Numbered from the stretch's first letter, positions 7,945 through 17,108 are shown. The stretch is 64,000 bases of DNA from Arthrobacter sp. ATA002 (GCF_026898095.1 NZ_CP114015.1:2976001-3040000); one strand, 5' to 3'. The notes: a model not told the origin generated them from the sequence alone. A program made the numbers and translations.

Positions 7945-9347
7945 CTACATGTGCACGTGCAGCCGGCGGGCGGCCTCGGAAATGGAACCGGTCAGCGACG
8001 GGTACACCGTGAACGTGTTGGCCAGGTCGTCCACGTGCAGCTTCTGCGTCACGGCGATGGCAATCGGGAAGATCAGCTCCGAAGCACGCGGCCCCACCAC
8101 GACACCACCGATCACGGTACCGGAACCCTTACGTGAAATGATCTTCACGAAGCCCTCCTTGATGTCCATCATCTTGGCGCGCGCGTTGGTGTGCAGCGAG
8201 AGCTTAATGACGTCGCCCTGGTAGCGGCCGTCGGCGATGTCCTGCTCAGACACGCCCACTGACGCGATCTCCGGGGACGTGAAGATGTTCGAGGCGACGT
8301 TCTTGAGCTTGAGCGGCTTCACGCCGTCGCCCATCAGGTGCGCAATGGCGATCCGGCCCTGCATCGCGGCCACCGAGGCCAGATTGAACACCCCGGTGCA
8401 GTCGCCCGCGGCGTACACGCTCGGGGCCGTGGTGCGGGACACGCCGTCGACCTTGATCTGCCCGCGCTCGTCCAGCGCCACCCCGGCCTCTTCCAGCCCG
8501 ATGCCGGCGGTGTTGGGTATCGCGCCCACGGCCACCAGGCAGTGGCTGCCCTCCACGACGCGGCCGTCCTGCAGCGTCACCACCACGCCGTCGCCGGTGT
8601 TCTTCACGGTTTCGGCGCGGGAGCGGTTCAGCACTGTCATGCCCCGGGCCTGGAACACGTCCTCGAGCACGACGGCGGCGTCGGCGTCTTCTCCGGGCAG
8701 CACGCGGTCGCGGCTGGAGACCAGCGTGACCTTGGTGCCCAGTCCGTTGTACGCGGAGGCGAACTCGGCGCCGGTCACACCGGAGCCAATGACGATCAGA
8801 TGTTCGGGCACCTCGGTGAGGTTGTAGATCTGCTTCCAGGTGAAGATGCGTTCGCCGTCGGGCATCGAGGTCTCGAGCTCGCGCGGACGGGCCCCCACCG
8901 AAATCAGCAGGGCCTCGGCTTCCACGGTTTCGGTGCCCTTTTCCGTAACGACCTCAATGGTCTTGTGGTCCAGCAGCCGGCCTTCGCCGATCATGACTTT
9001 CACGCCAACCCGTTCAAGGGTGCGGCGGATGTCGTTGGACTGTTCCTTGGCCAGGGCCAGGAGGCGGTTGTTGACCATTTTCAGATCAGCCACCGCGGGC
9101 TGCCCGTCGTCTCGGAAGTCAACACCAAGGAGGAGGCCGAGGCGAAGCGCGTCATCACGTCGGCGGTCGCGATCAGGGTCTTGGAGGGAACGACGTCGGT
9201 CAGCACGGCTGATCCGCCCAGCCCGTCGCGCTCCACTATGGTGACGTCGGCGCCGAGGGAGGCCGCCACCATCGCGGCTTCGTATCCACCGGGGCCGCCG
9301 CCGAGGATCGCAATTTTTCGGGCAGTGAAATCAAGTTGGGTCGTCAC
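7945..9347 (-). CDS. NAD(P)H-quinone/dihydrolipoamide dehydrogenase-type flavoprotein, one frameshift
   Basis: The corrected product (about 467 residues) is a two-dinucleotide-binding flavoprotein. The N-terminal FAD motif is ILGGGPGGYEAAMVAA, the NAD(P) motif is VIGSGVTGAEFASAY, and the second FAD motif is VYAAGDCTG. The usual CXXXXC redox disulphide of true lipoamide dehydrogenases is absent: the corresponding N-terminal segment reads GLGGSAVLTDVVPSK. This fits the mycobacterial LpdA-like NAD(P)H:quinone reductase subgroup rather than E3. One base is missing near 9130-9140, where the frame changes at TCCTCCTTGG. Restoring it gives a continuous family-length protein. A terminator follows the stop. 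Confidence 0.85.
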
Positions 9348-9450
9348 AGTTGTCCATTCTGTCCCATCCCCGCCCGGCGCTCAAACGGTGGGACAAACGG
9401 GTTCACGGTGCCGCAGGCCCGGGGCTCCTGCAGAGCGGGCCTTCTCGCGG

Positions 9451-9462
9451 TAGGTTGGATCA
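9451..9462 (+). promoter_or_regulatory. Leaderless promoter of the PNP gene
   Basis: TAGGTT at 9451-9456 ends six bases before the GTG at 9463 with no SD, the same geometry as upstream of maf. Confidence 0.6.
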
Positions 9463-10263
9463 GTGAGCAACGATCCCTTTGAACTAGCCCAGCAGGCCGC
9501 CAAGTACATTGCCGAGAAAACCGGCGTGCCCCACCACGACATCGCCCTGGTCCTCGGCAGCGGCTGGGGTGAGGCCGCCGACCTGATCGGCGAGACCACC
9601 GCCACCCTGAACGCGAGTGAGATTCCCGGCTTCTCCGCACCGGCCGTGCAGGGACACGTGGGCACCATCCGTTCTGTGCTGACGCCGTCGGGCAAGCGCG
9701 CGCTGGTCCTGGGCGCCCGCACGCATTACTACGAAGGCAAGGGTGTACGCGCCGTCGTGCACGGTGTCCGCACTGCCGCCGCCGCCGGCGCGAAGGTCAT
9801 GGTCCTCACCAACGGCTGCGGCGGCCTGAACCCGCAGTGGAAGCCCGGCACGCCGGTGCTGATCAGCGACCACCTCAACCTCACGGCCGCTTCCCCGCTG
9901 GAAGGTGCCACATTCGTGGACCTGACCGATCTGTACTCCTCCCGCCTGCGCGATCTGGCCCGCACCGTGGATCCCACCCTGGACGAAGGCGTCTACGCCC
10001 AGTTCACCGGTCCGCACTACGAAACTCCGGCCGAGGTCCGCTACGCCAAGACCATCGGCGCCGATCTGGTGGGCATGTCCACCGCTCTGGAAGCCATCGC
10101 CGCCCGGCACGCCGGCATGGAAGTGTTCGGCATTTCGCTGGTCACCAATCTAGCTGCGGGCATCAGCTCCGAGCCCCTCAGTCACGCCGAGGTCCTGGAA
10201 TCCGGGGCCGCAGCCGGTCCGCGGATTTCCCGCCTGCTGGCTGACATCATCGGCAAGCTCTAG
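9463..10263 (+). CDS. punA: Purine-nucleoside phosphorylase (trimeric type)
   Basis: The 266-residue protein phosphorolyses purine (deoxy)nucleosides to base plus (deoxy)ribose-1-phosphate. Visible motifs are [11 protein letters not shown] at the phosphate-binding N-terminus, [14 protein letters not shown] [32 protein letters not shown] and [12 protein letters not shown]. All are hallmarks of the low-molecular-mass, human-like PNP class rather than hexameric DeoD. It is followed after 42 bases by a phospho-sugar mutase that could convert the sugar-1-phosphate to the 5- or 6-phosphate. Together with the deoC further on, this suggests nucleoside salvage. The GTG start is leaderless. Confidence 0.92.
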   Translation: MSNDPFELAQQAAKYIAEKTGVPHHDIALVLGSGWGEAADLIGETTATLNASEIPGFSAPAVQGHVGTIRSVLTPSGKRALVLGARTHYYEGKGVRAVVHGVRTAAAAGAKVMVLTNGCGGLNPQWKPGTPVLISDHLNLTAASPLEGATFVDLTDLYSSRLRDLARTVDPTLDEGVYAQFTGPHYETPAEVRYAKTIGADLVGMSTALEAIAARHAGMEVFGISLVTNLAAGISSEPLSHAEVLESGAAAGPRISRLLADIIGKL

Positions 10264-10305
10264 CCAGCTGCCGCGTCCCACATTCCCGATCCGTAGGTAC
10301 ACCCC

Positions 10306-12066
10306 ATGACGCTAAATCCCACTGAGCCTGACGAGCTCATGACCGCTGCCCTGACTTGGGCTGATGAAGATCCCGACCGGGCAACAGCCGCGGAACTGCG
10401 GTCCCTGGTCGCTGAACTGACGATCGACGGAGCCGCGGGCGCGGCTGCCGCCGAGGAACTCGAAGACCGCTTCAGCGGCACCCTGGAGTTCGGCACCGCC
10501 GGCCTGCGGGCCGCCCTGGGCGCCGGCCCGCGCCGGATGAACCGGGTGGTGGTGCGCCGCACCGCCGCCGGCATTGCCTCCTTCCTGCAGGACACCTCCG
10601 GCGACAGGTACACCCCCAGCGCCGTGATCGGTTACGACGCGCGGCACAACTCGCACGCGTTCGCGCTGGAAACCGCCGCCGTGTTCAGCGCCGCGGGCAT
10701 CGAAACGTTCCTGCTCCCCTGCACGCTGCCGACGCCGGTGCTCGCCTACGCGGTCCGCGCCCTGGACACCGATGCGGGTGTCATGGTCACCGCCAGCCAC
10801 AATCCCGCAGCGGACAACGGCTATAAGGTCTACCTCGGCGGCCGGACTGTGAAGGGGCCTGGCAAGGGCGCGCAGATTGTCGCTCCGTACGACGCCGAAA
10901 TTGCCTCGCGCATCAATTACGCCGTGCCGCTGAACAGCATCGACACGGCGCCGGAGGGGTGGACGGACGTGTCCGAGTCCATCGTCGCCGATTACATCAA
11001 TGCCGTGGACCGGCTGGTCGCCCGCGACCGCTATCCGGAGCGGGACCTGAAGATTGTCCTGACCTCGCTGCACGGCGTCGGCGGGGACACCATGAAGTCG
11101 GTGCTCAAGGATGCCGGCTTCCGCAAGGTCGTTCCGGTGGCGGCCCAGGCCCAGCCGGACCCGGATTTCCCCACGGTCGCGTTCCCCAATCCGGAGGAGC
11201 CCGGTGCGCTGGACCTGGCGCTGGAGACCGCCGTCGAGCACGGCGCGGACCTCGTGATCGCCAACGATCCGGACGCCGACCGCGTGGCCGTCGCCGCGAA
11301 GAACCCGGCCGACGGGCAGTGGTGGATGCTGCGCGGCGACGAAGTCGGTGCCCTGCTGGGCCGGCACCTCTGCCGCCGGATTACTTCCGGGCACTGGAAG
11401 GTCCGCGGCGAAAAGACCCGCGCCGGCGTCGTTTTTGCGAACTCGATCGTGTCCTCCCGGCTGCTGGCCCGCATCGCCGAGGCCGCCGGTTTCGCCCATG
11501 TGGAGACCCTCACCGGCTTCAAGTGGATTTCCCGCGTACCGCATCTGACCTACGGGTATGAGGAGGCGCTGGGCTACTGTGTGGCTCCGGGCATGGTCCG
11601 GGACAAGGACGGCATTTCCGCGGGTTTGCTCGTGGCCGAGCTGGCCGCCGCGCTGAAGGCCGACGGGCGCACCCTCTTTGACGAACTCGACGACCTGGCG
11701 GTGGAGCACGGTCTGCATTTGACGGACCAGCTCTCCGTCCGCGTCTCCGACCTGGGCCTGCTGGGTGCCATGATGGCACGGCTGCGCGCGGAGACCCCCG
11801 TGTCGTTCGCCGGCTCCCCGGTGCGGAGCGCTGTGGACCTGGCCCAGGGCAGCGCGGACCTGCCGCCCACCGACGGCCTGAAGTACCTCACCGGGGACGG
11901 CACCCGGGTGATCATCCGTCCGTCGGGCACCGAGCCCAAGCTCAAGTGCTACCTCGAGGTGATCGTTCCCGTGGAGTCCGCGGCGGATCTGCCCGCGGCC
12001 CGCGAGCAGGGGCGGGCCCGGCTGGATGCGGTGCTCGCGGATGTGAACGCCGCCCTGGGCCTGTAG
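10306..12066 (+). CDS. Phospho-sugar mutase (phosphomannomutase/phosphoglucomutase family)
   Basis: The 586-residue enzyme is an alpha-D-phosphohexomutase-family protein. The phosphoserine loop TASHNP places the catalytic serine at about residue 164, the metal loop is DPDADRVAVA, the sugar-binding loop GYEEALGYCV, and the phosphate-binding loop RPSGTEPKLKCY near the C-terminus. Its length matches the PMM/PGM2-like group, which includes phosphopentomutases, so with the adjacent PNP it may act on (deoxy)ribose-1-phosphate. That substrate is an inference. A TAGGTA box at 10294-10299 sits six bases before the ATG, so it has its own leaderless promoter although it follows punA closely. Confidence 0.88.
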   Translation: MTLNPTEPDELMTAALTWADEDPDRATAAELRSLVAELTIDGAAGAAAAEELEDRFSGTLEFGTAGLRAALGAGPRRMNRVVVRRTAAGIASFLQDTSGDRYTPSAVIGYDARHNSHAFALETAAVFSAAGIETFLLPCTLPTPVLAYAVRALDTDAGVMVTASHNPAADNGYKVYLGGRTVKGPGKGAQIVAPYDAEIASRINYAVPLNSIDTAPEGWTDVSESIVADYINAVDRLVARDRYPERDLKIVLTSLHGVGGDTMKSVLKDAGFRKVVPVAAQAQPDPDFPTVAFPNPEEPGALDLALETAVEHGADLVIANDPDADRVAVAAKNPADGQWWMLRGDEVGALLGRHLCRRITSGHWKVRGEKTRAGVVFANSIVSSRLLARIAEAAGFAHVETLTGFKWISRVPHLTYGYEEALGYCVAPGMVRDKDGISAGLLVAELAAALKADGRTLFDELDDLAVEHGLHLTDQLSVRVSDLGLLGAMMARLRAETPVSFAGSPVRSAVDLAQGSADLPPTDGLKYLTGDGTRVIIRPSGTEPKLKCYLEVIVPVESAADLPAAREQGRARLDAVLADVNAALGL

Positions 12067-12082
12067 CCCGCGGCGGACCTAG

Positions 12083-12119
12083 CCCGGGCGAGACTTAGCC
12101 CGGGTTAAGTCTCGCCGGG
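12083..12119. terminator. Bidirectional terminator between convergent genes
   Basis: CCCGGGCGAGACTTA pairs with TAAGTCTCGCCGGG (one bulged G) around an eight-base loop. The hairpin includes the stop codon of the GGDEF-EAL gene and lies 16 bases after the mutase stop. Confidence 0.75.
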
Positions 12120-13723
12120 AGGCCGACGCCGGCCTGCGGGAGGGTGTGTCCCTCCCGCAGGATGCCGGCCACCTGGTCGGCGGGCAGCGGCCGGCTGAAA
12201 TAGTAGCCCTGCCCGCTGCAGCAGCCCATTTTGTACAGCTGCCCGGCCTGGGCTGCGGTTTCGATGCCCTCGAAGACCGCTTCCATGCCGGCGGACTGAA
12301 TCAGGTTGTGCACGGCGTCCACGAACCGCAGCTGGCCGTCGTCGTCGTCAATGTCCTCGATCAGCGACCGGTCGACCTTCACCGTGTCCACCGGCAGCCG
12401 GCGCAGGTAGCTGATGGAGGAATAGCCGGTGCCGAAGTCATCGATCGCCAGGCCCACCCCCAGTGCCTGCAGGGATTTAAGCGAGTAGGTTTCCACCTCT
12501 CCCCCGGTAACAAAGGCGCTTTCGGTGATTTCCAGGATCAGCGACGACGGCGGCAGCCCGGTTTCGCGCAGCGCCCGGCGCACGTAGTCCACGAGATCCA
12601 TGCTCTGCAGTTCGGACGCCGCGAGATTCACGCGCATTTGGAAGCTGTCTTCCGCCGGCACCAGGTCCTGCCAGCCGGCGAGCTGCTCGAGCGCCGCCCG
12701 CAGCACCCAGCGGCCAATCCCGACGATGAGCCCGGTCTCCTCGGCCACCGGTATGAACGCGTCGGGCATGATCATGCCGCGGACGGGATGGTTCCAGCGC
12801 ACCAGCGCCTCGACGCCCTGCAGCTTCCCCGTCTCCAGTTCCACAACCGGCTGATAGGCCAGCTCCAGTTCACCGCGCTCGGCTGCGTGGCGCAGTTCCC
12901 CGGCCATGTCCCGGCGCAGCTGCCGGCTGTACAGCATCACCGGTTCGAAGAACTTGATCCGCTGCTGGGCGTCATCCTTCGCCGCATACATTGCCGTGTC
13001 GGCGCGCAGCAGGATGTCGCTGGCGTCCTCGCCCGGCGCGGCCAGGTGGATGCCGATGCTCGCACGCGGCCATACGTCCAAATCGTCGAGGTTGATCCGG
13101 CGCTTGAGCGCTTCCATGATTTTGGATGAGGCGGTCCGTGACTGCTGCATCGTCGATACGGGCAGCAGCACCGCGAATTCGTCACCGCCCAGGCGCGCGA
13201 CGACGGTGTCGGGTCCGGACGCTGTGACGAGCCGGGCGGCGATTTCCATCAGGACGAGGTCTCCGGCATGGTGGCCAAAGCTGTCGTTGATGTCTTTGAA
13301 CCCGTCCAGGTCGATCATCAGCGCCGCGGGTCCGGGTTCGCCGTCCTTCCGGGCGCTGACCGCGGCGTCGAGTGACTGCCGGAGCGAGGACCGGTTTCCG
13401 ACGCCGGTGAGCGGATCCGTCATGGCCATGTGCTGCATTTGTTCGTGGGCGTCGCGCAGCTCCCGGGTGCGGGTTTCGACCCGGTCCTCGAAGTCCGCGT
13501 AGACCTCGCTGAGCTCCCCGGCGAGCAGGTTAATGCCGGTGATGACGGCGTCCACCTGGTCCCGCGCCTTCGACGTCGGAATATAGGTGTCCAGGTCTCC
13601 GGACGCCATCCGGATAATGCCTTCGACGACCTGGCTCAGCCGGTCGTCGCGGGGCTCAACCCAGGCTCCGGCATGGGGTTCACCGTGGACTTCGGCGTCC
13701 TGTTCGTGACCCGGATCAGGCAA
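12095..13723 (-). CDS. GGDEF-EAL dual-domain cyclic-di-GMP protein
   Basis: The 542-residue product has a short N-terminal HAMP/coiled-coil-like segment (residues 1-100), then a GGDEF domain with intact ARLGGDEFAVLLP. An EAL domain follows with intact VEALVRWNHP, the DDFGTGYSSISYL loop and a FEGIET motif. Both catalytic signatures look functional, so it may make and/or degrade cyclic di-GMP. I chose a TTG start at 13723 because GAGAGG lies eight bases upstream and the start overlaps the stop of the STAS-like gene by eight bases, suggesting translational coupling. The frame itself runs open to 13864 with non-family sequence. No transmembrane segments are evident. Confidence 0.85.
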   Translation of the reverse strand: MPDPGHEQDAEVHGEPHAGAWVEPRDDRLSQVVEGIIRMASGDLDTYIPTSKARDQVDAVITGINLLAGELSEVYADFEDRVETRTRELRDAHEQMQHMAMTDPLTGVGNRSSLRQSLDAAVSARKDGEPGPAALMIDLDGFKDINDSFGHHAGDLVLMEIAARLVTASGPDTVVARLGGDEFAVLLPVSTMQQSRTASSKIMEALKRRINLDDLDVWPRASIGIHLAAPGEDASDILLRADTAMYAAKDDAQQRIKFFEPVMLYSRQLRRDMAGELRHAAERGELELAYQPVVELETGKLQGVEALVRWNHPVRGMIMPDAFIPVAEETGLIVGIGRWVLRAALEQLAGWQDLVPAEDSFQMRVNLAASELQSMDLVDYVRRALRETGLPPSSLILEITESAFVTGGEVETYSLKSLQALGVGLAIDDFGTGYSSISYLRRLPVDTVKVDRSLIEDIDDDDGQLRFVDAVHNLIQSAGMEAVFEGIETAAQAGQLYKMGCCSGQGYYFSRPLPADQVAGILREGHTLPQAGVGLPARLNPG

Positions 13724-14170
13724 GGGTGCGTTTCCTCTCCAGCCACGCCAGCGCTTCCGGTTCCGCCGAGAAGTAACGCGTGGGGCAGGGCAGGGTGTTT
13801 CCGCCGAGGAGGAAGTTGGCGATGACGCGGTCCACGGGCGAGACACCGAGGACGGCGACGGCATCGAGCGAGCGAGTGGTGCCGAAGACCGTCCGTGCGC
13901 CCCGGGTTAGTGCTTCGATCCCGGTGAGGACCAGGAGCACAAGTGTTTTGCCGGTGCCGGTCAGCCTTTCCACGTCTTCGGCTGCGGCAATGGCCATCGA
14001 CTCGGTGACCACCGCACCGGCCGGCAGGACCAGGACAATGTGCCCTCCGGCGCAACATAGATTTTGGGGGCACCGACCGTTGGAAGTTCTGGGATCTCGC
14101 CGGTGTCAGCCGGGCTAGACTTTTCTGGCTCGATGGAGCTGGAAAGGTCCTTGTAGTCCTGCTGTGTCAT
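13716..14170 (-). CDS. STAS-like small protein (DUF7793-type), one frameshift
   Basis: The corrected product is about 151 residues. A disordered acidic N-terminus is followed by a compact domain (VTESMAIAAAEDVERLTGTG, then LDAVAVLGVSPVDRVIANFL, ending PTRYFSAEPEALAWLERK). The pattern resembles the STAS-like domains that Arthrobacter often encodes beside signalling enzymes. A single G is missing near 14039-14050 (ATTGTCCTGG, expected ATTGGTCCTGG); restoring it joins the two halves. Its stop overlaps the start of the GGDEF-EAL gene, so the two are probably co-translated, and it may regulate that enzyme. The family assignment is from memory of similar proteins. Confidence 0.6.
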
Positions 14171-14290
14171 GCTTCCCCAGAAGCGTCTCGACTATCCCTG
14201 TGCGCTGACTCCGCCGTCTCATTGCGCTTCTACGTTAGCCGCGCACTCGCCGTTTCGGGAGCTGCATCTGTCTCCGCTTGTATTTCCCTG

Positions 14291-15327
14291 CTAGTTACCG
14301 TTGATGTTTTCTATAACACGCCTGGCCTCCGAAGCCATTCGGTGGGAGCCATGAACTATGAATACTTTTTCAGAATGGGAAGCCGCGGCCAATGCCTCAT
14401 CATTCCGCCCCAACTCGTGCAAAGCAAGGGCTGCAACATATTCGACCTCGGCGAGAGTGTGATCCGGCAGTATACTTCGATGCTCAAGAATCTCATCCAA
14501 CCTCTTGGCTGATTCCTCGGCCTTTCCGGTGAGAAGCAGCCAGTGCGCCCGTGCCATTGAAATCTCAAGCTGCTGAAAGGGGCTCCCCCAGTAACGGAAT
14601 TTGCCAGTTCAGCACGCTCGATACACTCAAGGGTTTCCACATCGGCGATGCCCGCAGCGAGGCGTACAAGTGCCGACCCTTTGTTGAACAATGCCCATGT
14701 GTTTACGTCATTACCCGGCGCCAAATTTTCGGCTGCCAACGAATGATAACGCACACCTGCCTCGGGATTGTCCGCCAGGAACGCTACGTTACCGACAGCC
14801 CAATATGCCTTACCAGCGGTTTCCGCATCACTCCCTTCATCCGCGAGCCGAGCCATGTCCAGGGCGTATTTCCATGCCTCGGCGATCTCACCGCTCTCCG
14901 CAAGTGCTGCGACGAGACTGTGGAGCATTTCCATCTCACCGATTCCGTCATCCGTATCGCCGCCGCCCAGGGCAGCCACTTCCTGAGCCAAGACCAGCGA
15001 CTCACCCACCTGGCCCAGAATGCCAAGGGCCCGGGAATAGAGCGCTTTCGCGCGGGCGAGCATCCTGGGGTCGGATTGTATGGCCGGATGTTCAGCAAGT
15101 TCCCTCGCACTAACAGCAAACTCCTGCATCAGCCCCAATTCCAATTGACATTCCGCCAACAGCAGGCTCATCCGCCAATAACCAACCGCGTCCTCGGACG
15201 TCAGTGCCTTCTCCGCAGCTGCTGCCGCATGCTCCCGGGCGGCTTGGTATTCCCGGCGTTCCCAATGCTGGCGGGCTCTGTACTCATTCAGGATTTGGTC
15301 TACGGAGTTATCCACGTTCCACGGCAC
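14291..15327 (-). CDS. Tetratricopeptide-repeat protein without DNA-binding domain, one frameshift
   Basis: The corrected product (about 345 residues) is almost wholly helical repeats of the TPR type. Examples are YWRMSLLLAECQLELG, MLHSLVAALAESGEIAEAW, TAGKAYWAVGNVAFLADNPE, and YVAALALHELGRNDEALAA near the end. No helix-turn-helix, signal peptide or membrane segment is visible, so it is probably cytosolic. One C is missing in the CCCC run near 14580 (plus-strand GGGG). The GTG start at 15327 has only a weak GAAG upstream. Base composition is noticeably less GC-rich than its neighbours. It diverges from a gene for a 44-residue secreted peptide, reminiscent of peptide-receptor pairs; its role is unknown. 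Confidence 0.7.
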
Positions 15328-15546
15328 CTTACTTCGCGCTCGTTGGCGGTTGTTTCACAATGCAGACTACTCCAGGTCCTGCTGAGTCGCCTGCTTGTTA
15401 CCAGTCCGAAGGAATGAGAGGTTCCAGTGAAAAAATTTGTCTGTGCATACCCAAAAAACCGATCCGACGCGGTTAAATCTCAAGTTTCGTCAGTAGTATT
15501 TACGGTGTCACTGTTGAATCCGCTCACACCTACTTGGAGGACCCAA

Positions 15547-15681
15547 ATGAAGAAACTCGGATCTGCGCTGCTGCTGGCAGCAACTATCGCTGTTGTAGGT
15601 GCCGCGGCGCTTGCGTCGGCAGCCACCCTCAATTCGGCACCCATTGTCGAGCCTGCCGGAAAGTGGCCCATCATTCTCTAA
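15547..15681 (+). CDS. Tiny secreted peptide (44 residues)
   Basis: The ATG has a strong SD (TTGGAGG, six bases upstream). The peptide begins MKKLGSALLLAATIAV, a textbook Sec signal peptide, with an ALASA cleavage site after residue 25. The mature 19-residue product would end EPAGKWPIIL. The same frame is open back to a GTG at 15427 that also has a GAGAGG, giving an alternative 84-residue form, but the signal peptide favours the short one. It is transcribed divergently from the TPR protein gene in an AT-richer patch. It could be a signalling peptide, but no family is recognised. Confidence 0.62.
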   Translation: MKKLGSALLLAATIAVVGAAALASAATLNSAPIVEPAGKWPIIL

Positions 15682-15796
15682 CGCAGTAGCTACACAGTAA
15701 GATAACCGCCTTTTGGTCGGGGACTGGTTTCAATGCCTTCCCCGGCCATAAGTTTTCCCTCCCTGCCTCCCACCCCGCTGTGGCAAGATAGTGGGC

Positions 15797-16471
15797 ATGT
15801 CTACCCCCATTGCGTCCTACATTGACCACACGCTCCTTAAGCCCGAGGCCAGCCGCGAGGACATCCTGAAAGTCTGCGCCGAAGCCGCGGAGTACGGTTT
15901 CAAGTCCGTCTGCGTGAACCCGCTTTGGGTCGGCACCGTGCACAACGCGCTCAAGGGCAGCGGCGTACTTACCTGCTCCGTCATCGGCTTCCCGCTGGGC
16001 GCCACCACCACCGAGGTGAAGGTCGTCGAAGCCCGCGGCGCCCTGCAGGACGGTGCCGATGAGATCGACATGGTCATTGACATCGCCGCAGCACGCCGCG
16101 AAGACCACGACGCCCTGGTCCGGGACATCGCCGCCGTGGCGGATGAAGTCCACACCGGCGGCGGCATCCTGAAGGTCATCATTGAAACCTCGCTGCTCAC
16201 CGACGAGCAGAAGGTCACCGCATGCCGCGCGGCCGTGGAAGCAGGAGCTGATTTCGTCAAGACCTCCACCGGTTTCAACGGCGGAGGAGCCACGGTGGAG
16301 GACGTCGCCCTCATGCGCCGGACGGTCGGCCCCGACCTCGGCGTCGAGGCCTCCGGCGGTGTTCGGTCCCGCGAAGACGCCGAGGCAATGATCGACGCCG
16401 GAGCCACGCGTATCGGGGCAAGCTCAGGTATCGCTATTGTTAAGGGTGGGAATGCCGCGTCGGACTACTGA
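15797..16471 (+). CDS. deoC: Deoxyribose-phosphate aldolase
   Basis: The 224-residue TIM-barrel enzyme splits 2-deoxyribose-5-phosphate into glyceraldehyde-3-phosphate and acetaldehyde. It begins [14 protein letters not shown], has [10 protein letters not shown] with the proton-relay aspartate, and VKTSTGF with the Schiff-base lysine at about residue 155. [20 protein letters not shown] forms the phosphate-binding end. I chose the ATG at 15797; a GTG two codons earlier is possible. No SD is present and an AAGATA-like box precedes it, suggesting another leaderless transcript. It completes deoxynucleoside breakdown with the PNP and mutase 4-6 kb upstream, though it is not in the same operon. Confidence 0.93.
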   Translation: MSTPIASYIDHTLLKPEASREDILKVCAEAAEYGFKSVCVNPLWVGTVHNALKGSGVLTCSVIGFPLGATTTEVKVVEARGALQDGADEIDMVIDIAAARREDHDALVRDIAAVADEVHTGGGILKVIIETSLLTDEQKVTACRAAVEAGADFVKTSTGFNGGGATVEDVALMRRTVGPDLGVEASGGVRSREDAEAMIDAGATRIGASSGIAIVKGGNAASDY

Positions 16472-16510
16472 TCCGCCGGCTACTGAACACTTTTTGAAAC
16501 GGAGAACACC

Positions 16511-16762
16511 ATGGCAGGAACACGGTCCAAGCAGCCCACGCACTCGGGTGAAGGGCACCTTGTCAGCAACCTCGTCACCTTTGTCATCTTCCTGGCCATC
16601 TTCCTGGTCGGGCTTTACTCCCTGACCTGGCTGACGCTGGACAACTTCTGGCCGATGGTCATCTGCCTGGCACTGGCCACGCTGGCCTATTTCGTTCCGT
16701 TCCTGATGGGCCGTTCCGACACCGCCAAGGTTCTGGCCGAAGGCCGCGTACCCAGCGAGTAA
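16511..16762 (+). CDS. Small two-helix membrane protein
   Basis: An 83-residue protein with two hydrophobic helices (VTFVIFLAIFLVGLYSLTWL and FWPMVICLALATLAYFVPFL) and charged tails. ACGGAGAAC precedes the ATG as SD. It follows deoC by 39 bases and may be co-transcribed; a terminator comes 18 bases after the stop. Similar uncharacterised proteins next to deoC are common in Micrococcaceae as I recall; function unknown. Confidence 0.75.
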   Translation: MAGTRSKQPTHSGEGHLVSNLVTFVIFLAIFLVGLYSLTWLTLDNFWPMVICLALATLAYFVPFLMGRSDTAKVLAEGRVPSE

Positions 16763-16779
16763 CAGCACCAGAGCTTCAT

Positions 16780-16814
16780 CTTCTGCGCGCAGCCGCTCCG
16801 GCTGCGCGCAGAAG
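16780..16814 (+). terminator. Terminator hairpin after deoC operon
   Basis: A perfect 16-bp stem (CTTCTGCGCGCAGCCG) with a CTC loop directly after the small membrane protein gene. It lacks a long T-run, as is usual for high-GC actinobacterial terminators. Confidence 0.8.
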
Positions 16815-16964
16815 TGTCTAAGCGGCGGACCTGAAATCAGGCACCTTCGCTGCCCGGGCATCACCGGACGGCAGGCAACTGAGTAGTTAGTAGGTGATCC
16901 GGTCCTTCATACGCGTACCAACTACGCTCAGCGGCCGGTAAGGCCCCCACCTATATTCGAATTC

Positions 16965-17108
16965 ATGAGCACCATTATGTCGCGCCGCGAATGGCGCAGG
17001 GACCGGGCCGTTCAGCGGCGCATCACCCGGATCGGGTACGGGATCGTTATTGCCACCGCGGTGATGTGTGTCGCCGTCTTTATCGTGGCCCTGACCCAGC
17101 CGGTCTGA
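16965..17108 (+). CDS. 47-residue single-pass membrane protein
   Basis: A short frame from ATG to TGA encodes a very basic N-terminus (MSRREWRRDRAVQRRITRIG) followed by one hydrophobic helix (IVIATAVMCVAVFIVAL). This positive-inside layout supports a real type II membrane peptide. TATATT at 16952-16957 lies seven bases before the ATG, again a leaderless arrangement. It converges on mfd. Function unknown. Confidence 0.6.
   Translation: MSTIMSRREWRRDRAVQRRITRIGYGIVIATAVMCVAVFIVALTQPV

Noticed and set aside
10312..11718. 468-codon antisense frame across the phospho-sugar mutase
   Set aside because: Composition of a shadow; the sense gene has all catalytic loops.
12229..12242. Possible extra copy of the REP-like core (TTGTACAGCTG)
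   Set aside because: Lies inside the GGDEF-EAL coding region, short, and without the inverted partner arm.
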